From assembly GCA_019186985.1 (NCBI GenBank), contig JABARQ010000023.1:1-64000 (forward strand): a stretch of DNA of 64,000 nucleotides, given 5' to 3'. The notes below the pieces were generated by a model. The model saw nothing but the letters and a program-made list of their open reading frames with translations, was not told where the DNA came from and did not search any database. The DNA comes from Prosthecobacter sp. (lineage in GTDB: Bacteria; Verrucomicrobiota; Verrucomicrobiia; Verrucomicrobiales; Verrucomicrobiaceae). Made by a program: the position numbers and the translations under genes. This document shows positions 63,701 through 64,000 of this stretch, piece by piece. Numbering within the stretch: the stretch's first letter is position 1; the number at the start of each line of letters is the position of its first letter.

Positions 63701-64000
63701 CCGTTGGACTCCAGCGTCACCGTGTTGCCGATGCGGTTGGAGTTGTTGCGGTTGACCAGCGGGCCATTGGCCGGATCAGTCGTGGCGGAGGTCGTCACCT
63801 CGTTGCGCAGCTCAATGCCACCCCCCCCCCCGACGCGACCCGCGATGCTCAACGTCGTCTTTGTTCCGCTGAAGGTATCGTTGACGGAGGTCGACCAGCT
63901 AGCGGCATCGGTGGTGGCCAGCCCGCCGTTGCCGAGGGCGAGCGTGCGCCCCCCTGCCGTGATCAGGCTGCGGATGGTGTCTATGCTTCGGATGTCATTC
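48775..64000 (-). CDS. Giant multidomain surface or secreted protein (beta-strand repeats, delta-60 repeats, Ig-like), N-terminus outside window
   Basis: About 5074 codons are visible with no stop. The frame is open to the window edge; TTG 63852 is only the first possible start inside, and upstream codons read NDIRSIDTIRSLITAGG, so the true start lies beyond. The upstream part (to ~55.8 kb) has autotransporter-associated beta-strand repeats such as GSGVVALNGVSDYTGVTFIA. Next come propeller-like repeats (PAVAYYDATTQDLKFVRA) around seven delta-60 repeats (54.3-55.4 kb, AVQPDGKVLVGGSFTRFDG). More beta-strand repeats (52.0-53.3 kb), Ig-like domains (50.4-51.5 kb) and an Ig/PIG-like LPPGLKVDATTGWITGRPT segment follow. 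No autotransporter barrel or PEP-CTERM tail is seen. Probably an adhesin or surface layer component. Confidence 0.8.
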   Translation of the reverse strand, partial: NDIRSIDTIRSLITAGGRTLALGNGGLATTDAASWSTSVNDTFSGTKTTLSIAGRVGGGGGIELRNEVTTSATTDPANGPLVNRNNSNRIGNTVTLESNGGLFTFHNNMVNSTFAETVGQLLLSQGQLQLQTYRAGTSGTSTLTFDSLKVEPGATIDFLGRQNDGGSITTVVNSIGEGGSTAAINRNRILFSQTPVLDDGILGGWATIDNEWATYDTNVADGQDGVKRLAASGYNTGDQTGWGTSNNVKMQAARTLSDNRVINSLNMQGQTLNMSGRRLSIESGGLLVHTGTATISGGGALTVGAGKNDSAVLNIINSTQLTLGTVVTDFLADIVTNGAVSAGSSVVTMNNVIGLTVGMEITGLGAAAPSVAQGTRILGINTNNNQVTISVPLVGALPTSSQLRFSGGSVSLAKSGAGLLIMGGTNNYTGKTYINNGIVQLSILSSLGQEPEAFVPDKIQINGGTLRITHVTTGTPPVEDYNLSLNDGKTGLTIGAGGGRIEIGTAIPNNNNDGGASVPQINFTIANPINAIGVLELAVLANTGLNPRQTNSIILGTPSSTNTYRAGIKTEGSFEGLMVVRGNNSIGGIFSEGGRFVLEGNNDFTAPIRALIGDITILGSNTWRGDSNFTEPLVMNSGTLRLASAQAWGTGGLILDIGGTSVNLMGISQTIRRINSVQGSVISNTDAPDSISGATSVFFNLDINQVYNGVLNDGFTVGGNLAALKLVKQGPGTLRLNNSSSTFSGGLEIQAGAVEVASLGRVFETSSVLGRVEADDPSLLLIDKGTLIVAPSVAQSTNRSFTMGTGPNGATVAANGTIRAATVTLGTEFRDIVAGTSSITTPIAFKDSGPRTLTLSGTGVGDNRFQIELGDKSPSEPSSIFKAGTGRWLLSKAAPYSGLTTVQNGTLAITKNDALGTVGAATTVSGSTFTGNYPDGTPVSFPLFAATTLPAGLRPDTQYYVVESTGSTFKVAATPGGTAITLTSVGVNVKVAAKIDNYRSTSYSSSGNRFTGLLPNGSKVTFNTKSIPGVTPVLPGGLLTNTTYYVVNSSGGTFQIATDPEGTNLVTPISEGTPDTLYYVTDARGNSGAGVNLVSGTLELNNVKYLATEDILFEGGFVSVPANATSSWAGDLFTNAPARITVGANGVLNLGGNLLGYHGLNQEGEGTLIFSGEMLTPSTVASNNREWAVRAGTLILDYGLNNSSKLSDTANLRLGGSRRGGTLILRGGSHEEVVAQTVLEAGASKIFRESGAGTIRLNNLIRSTGSTLYVDGGRIAKVDQANNSNGILGSAGILGAWAIIRDAIVNAYWVIPGSTERSYDVTVDPVTNQVLTAVNHVVTRGSVVRFSSTGDLPGGLMPDTPYFAVDCNGANRRLLLATSMSAGSPRVDLTSAGSGTITMAVEQGFQANAAQDLFTTAEGNGLANGVRVRVKSYGILPQGLLPDTDYYVVRAESLGFRLSTAPNGQPVNITTNGSGAHVIHTQGAERRAGPAALTFSVNQDFFPGSDGNDRVRVAVQHGNTTGPITSTLTGQGTLGDPYIYTVFTTNDFNTTNDLVAFVSGDNVGGLPVSDILKAQLSPSLPSGTLYPDYTRIADNGSYGAPTALANGTFDDGRQDLGWAKNAGLPGNSTTLNDGFIMPYDSYGTGWDSNINSNIVGDLNLAAQRNTFSVRFASQIDATVSLLFNGVHSIRSGGILVSPTVGGNDSTITGTGRLTTENQGNLQNFILQQHNKFGSLVINNSITDRAAFQRSGYLTADLRRYIYLTDLSDLQPGWTVSGTGITSGSVIDQVDAAGGKIILDRNTDNTYRGAINYTFTSPDSSQTIVRQGVYSNPGRRIIAGISNLSATNATGTAGLEVGMTVTGAGVVNPTTIEEILDGHAIRLSRDHDGNYRRADYTFSGGTLGAGSTTRRASTTDTYRRRVIGMVKPSGGGNPVSMVTTTDLYIGMPVRGPGIPFGSTITFIYNESDIEVSTNHFYTGDKRTVTFTPSIGLEKLGSGVVALNGVSDYTGVTFIADGTIRAGKLTDGSVVGSLGASSAASANLVFNGGTLQYVGDSNQTNRGFTVADFARLNIGHEKTEVTFSGAIASGQDRLEKDGPGTLILNGNANLAAIRVMQGKLLLQAVDSNPAPATFSPSNFATGSLTQLVLSGGVLEARGAPEGNVTQTLGTQMVVEAGASKVIATSVAGYDPNNLVDLTPARSMTLNLMGQEELTDVLRYAGGTVHFVENPEEGGGAANIFLMLDTFLRQRILPWATYQATNSLTEGVNHFATVNSLTGAIISAEARYNPDSYLSNPDDWKTARSSARNTSPSEQFDLSFNGTVTGNRYVNVLRYASRVDGSVSINAGQTVELVDGAILVTSAVQDAIKSIIGPGSLTGGAQNAVNSDLILHNYNTSAPFTIGAGIVDRQILAAPSSNPTAGKGSLKAGEVDMKVAGGVDLDFFLMVRPGMEVSGPGIQPGTTVTSVEIVYSRLILSQPALSNQTNQVYTFKDVVNFIQTGIGTTVLSGTNTYSGNTYVHGGVLRLDSANAVPGGIGASGGTSSLIVNGGVIGLGLSDFQRSLGTGVHQIQFTGSGGFAAYGADRVVNIGGAPVSEPLRFGNNGFVPDGASLILGSHDATHKLTFANPIDLGSFSQAVRVQDSPIAVEAELGGALSGLGRLIKFGLGTLRLGVSNDHAGGIEIAEGLLVAANVPNVFGQAVGSVLLGTSLTNTSPEAGIDLIVEGGTIGNSIQVGSVNASAGPWKKGGKVESSQTTTDVGQEMSAVVVSGYPAVAYYDATTQDLKFVRALDARGTAWGVPVTVASRGVTGRHPSLSIINGNPAVTFYDETAGMLLYSRCNDAQGVSWGTPVALLGTSVPVLAVAVQPDGKVLVGGSFTRFDGQPTKPAPKATDAGYDPNNPEYHVRSRLVRLNQDGSVDTTFKAYIMNGEVRSILVLPDDKILIGGTFTTLRQNKTADENNTNTTRNRLARLNADGSLDLALDPNANGDVRVLLKQSDGKIMVGGSFTAISGVGRTRLARLNSNGVLDTSFVSPDIRNNEVRAILPEEVGGVVSSYVIGGSFTSVRGDGNRNRLARIAANGSSVLAFNPDANNVVYDIIGLSSGKFLVGGAFTALSGGNIARTRLARLNNDGTVDETFAQEVNNEVRDMYLQTDGSVLLAGVFTQVGDYQRNFSARLQPDGEVDASFNPDPDYEVRDMTTLADGKIVIGGLFTQVGGQGHQMVGRLQASGTADSGFNARRAIDWGRASSLAFINGAPAIAFQDVANKDVYYVRSTDANGVNWPNPELVEAGGDLGAAISLGMSNIGGDLFSKNDQGNQDTGDDTVFVTGTGNVANVANIGTPAIVFTDATTSSIRYSLALNVNANALTAPLTNWFPSIVVPGTAGRVDDHLSFGIVQGIPAIAYQDKVSQNLKYVRASNVAGFSHNLRDPDTFELFTNIKVSELVLTPAWSAPVIIDPSANVGAFPSLAIVTGLTGSGAALPAVSYYDAANGDLKFAAAADTAGSTWSSPATLVSLQDVGRATNLMMTDGLPAVAYYNVTAGDIDFVVMSKASGYSRIAFTADTTLGGAVQLGGTTILSPAAGATVQLSGLVSGDAGFRLVGQGVLSLLHAANTFGSSLAQPGVTNGPGAAVNGSVIMRSGTLLAGASGALGLGTVELGDAVPREVTVDRATAISITRLGGSFDPEHDGENVTANGPGAFLGVNATIDGRHYGLTATTADSISNRFTGNLANGTEIIFYFSINPNPIQGGVPYFVRDSTGTNFRVSATLNGTAVNIEAAGQDVFYMEASKLSSRILVKDEAEHPERNGIYRVVITTDTLDRSENRINLARDSSMDSVAEMISGSRVHVQAGSSAGKTFFVTGTPQTLNLSAVHWVEDAMNVDISLLASDDDVTLGNGIDINTQGGGVKLTLGAASSVTSGVVDYTGVLTLQNLVQAGQELQNLHLTSSTSTGFGVRLSGVISEADGGTGATKDRLTLIKEGTGVATLAGNNTFTGGITINQGTLLVMNTPSAPTSSGTGSGAVQVNAGAVLGGTGTIGGAVTLAGAVGNKAILRPGDPTSSSASAELLTINQPLTVGAHSVVEFTVGATNLTRLAGNSLSLSTSSSNILVQLAPGYLPEQGKEFDILDISGGINLFGGVSNLLNLLLLPVEKVWDTSKFMTEGKIIAMEDSEPTQVTGHPLSRTVQQGEPVSFTVTYTGTGPVSIQWMRNDADIPGATSATYSIPNARQDHEGVYKVRVMNPVNPTGAISNPATLQVDWPLSFAVNLPATKMGSLGDPVTFRVTMNGEAPISYQWFKGSDPIPGETGPTYTISSVQNADTGTYQVKVIGPFNPAPGLLSQACAFSISLGNAVVLDPPGSQTVLAGDDVVLTAQAGGDNNRRVLQWRRGSTQLFGEDSDTLNVPDITLAQAGEYTFRVDNVNLTTGKAANATSAPAFVVVVENAGRVVPAQVGKSVKLTVNVGAPSKVKPQFRWRKNGIEIAENGFGGRFKGVTTKTLSIDKLELTDADVYTCEVSGAAGTTPVVGGTTHLNVYNQGPALVKTTPPDVGMIGAAYAWKIPVTSDQAPTTELPEPGLVTPQKYEVKGLPPGLKVDATTGWITGRPTAVSKSPSGYPVTIQVSNAVKLTTPEAVAAAKWDTVINIRPLPAGIAGTYAGPVERSDLNQNLGGRFDMTVTSTGTLSGKLTMGGDASRSFAGAFNLQFDNTGALTAAPEAEIFIAATKTAPALTIAFGLDITAPSNLADPPVTVLSTPTITAKTGSVAFEAWRNNFGKSVVAGVARPATEFIGLYNLAFGLEEGDSLIGNDAVPQGSGFASFTVGSNGAYTLAGRTADNEKLTGAAWVGPEGQCFVFQTLYTTKPKGSVLGSFEILKGAVPRDNDISGGFDWVRPANPKSRLYKNGFGLAGMTVPTPVVLEVYGGFYSPTVATGTLFDLDPLNPGPVDILADLLFSEDGTFDDSIPTGGDVDTLTNPNLNGGTPITVRAGNKLDIPFITALTKIAATKTGGLSGSFKLVDGALKRSVSFQGLAVRRLLSAPGAPTRDTDVMGVGYFIIDQKPVGLEKPTTSPQQSGIFIFQDR
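63821..63831 (-). repeat. Poly-C (11 bp; poly-G on the coding strand) tract in the giant protein gene
   Basis: Eleven identical bases code part of a Gly run (GRVGGGGGIEL) in an otherwise open frame. A one-base change here would shift the frame and stop the protein. This is the longest G/C homopolymer I noticed in the window. Confidence 0.8.

Noticed and set aside
48775-64000. Classical type V autotransporter
   Set aside because: The beta-strand repeats are of the autotransporter-associated type, but the C-terminus ends without a beta-barrel domain.

Overview
The window looks like a chromosomal segment of a Verrucomicrobiota bacterium, probably near Prosthecobacter or Verrucomicrobium. The evidence is a Verru_Chthon cassette, two Tat-exported DUF1501 proteins, a PVC-type cytochrome c dehydrogenase-like protein, a secreted sulfatase and a giant protein with autotransporter-associated beta-strand repeats. 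Housekeeping genes are GC-rich and many start codons lack a clear Shine-Dalgarno sequence. I recognised no rRNA, tRNA or CRISPR array.

Region 1 (1-12.3 kb) is accessory. Two IS3-family elements lie almost end to end; one is cut by the window edge. A polymorphic-toxin locus follows on the minus strand. An exported protein precedes a secreted 1746-aa RHS/YD-repeat protein. Downstream are two displaced RHS C-terminal cassettes that repeat the last ~570 bp of the RHS core but end in different, Cys-containing tips. Each of the three tips is followed by a different small hydrophobic ORF that could be its immunity gene. The tips and small ORFs are AT-rich, the core is GC-rich.

Region 2 (12.3-41.3 kb) is mostly core metabolism mixed with verrucomicrobial secreted enzymes. 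It holds two esterases, a PurS-like protein, purine nucleoside phosphorylase, YicC, a dimethylformamidase-like protein, two DUF1501 proteins, Zwf and its partner OpcA about 10 kb apart, an M48 peptidase, a Gfo/Idh/MocA oxidoreductase, an RRM protein, MazG, thioredoxin, a CPA2 antiporter, a sulfatase, a PVC cytochrome protein, phosphoglycolate phosphatase, a stand-alone Gre-like domain and guaBA.

Region 3 (41.3-64 kb) is one minus-strand block. A giant surface or secreted protein (>5070 aa, N-terminus outside the window) is followed by Verru_Chthon cassette proteins A, C and D, which have type IV pilin-like N-termini. No cassette B gene is present between A and C. The giant protein combines beta-strand repeats, delta-60 repeats, propeller-like repeats and Ig-like domains and has no visible autotransporter barrel. 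It and the cassette genes carry several G/C homopolymer tracts of 8-11 bases. The two strongest candidates for under-described biology are the RHS tip array with its three toxin/immunity pairs, and the giant protein with its pseudopilin-like cassette.
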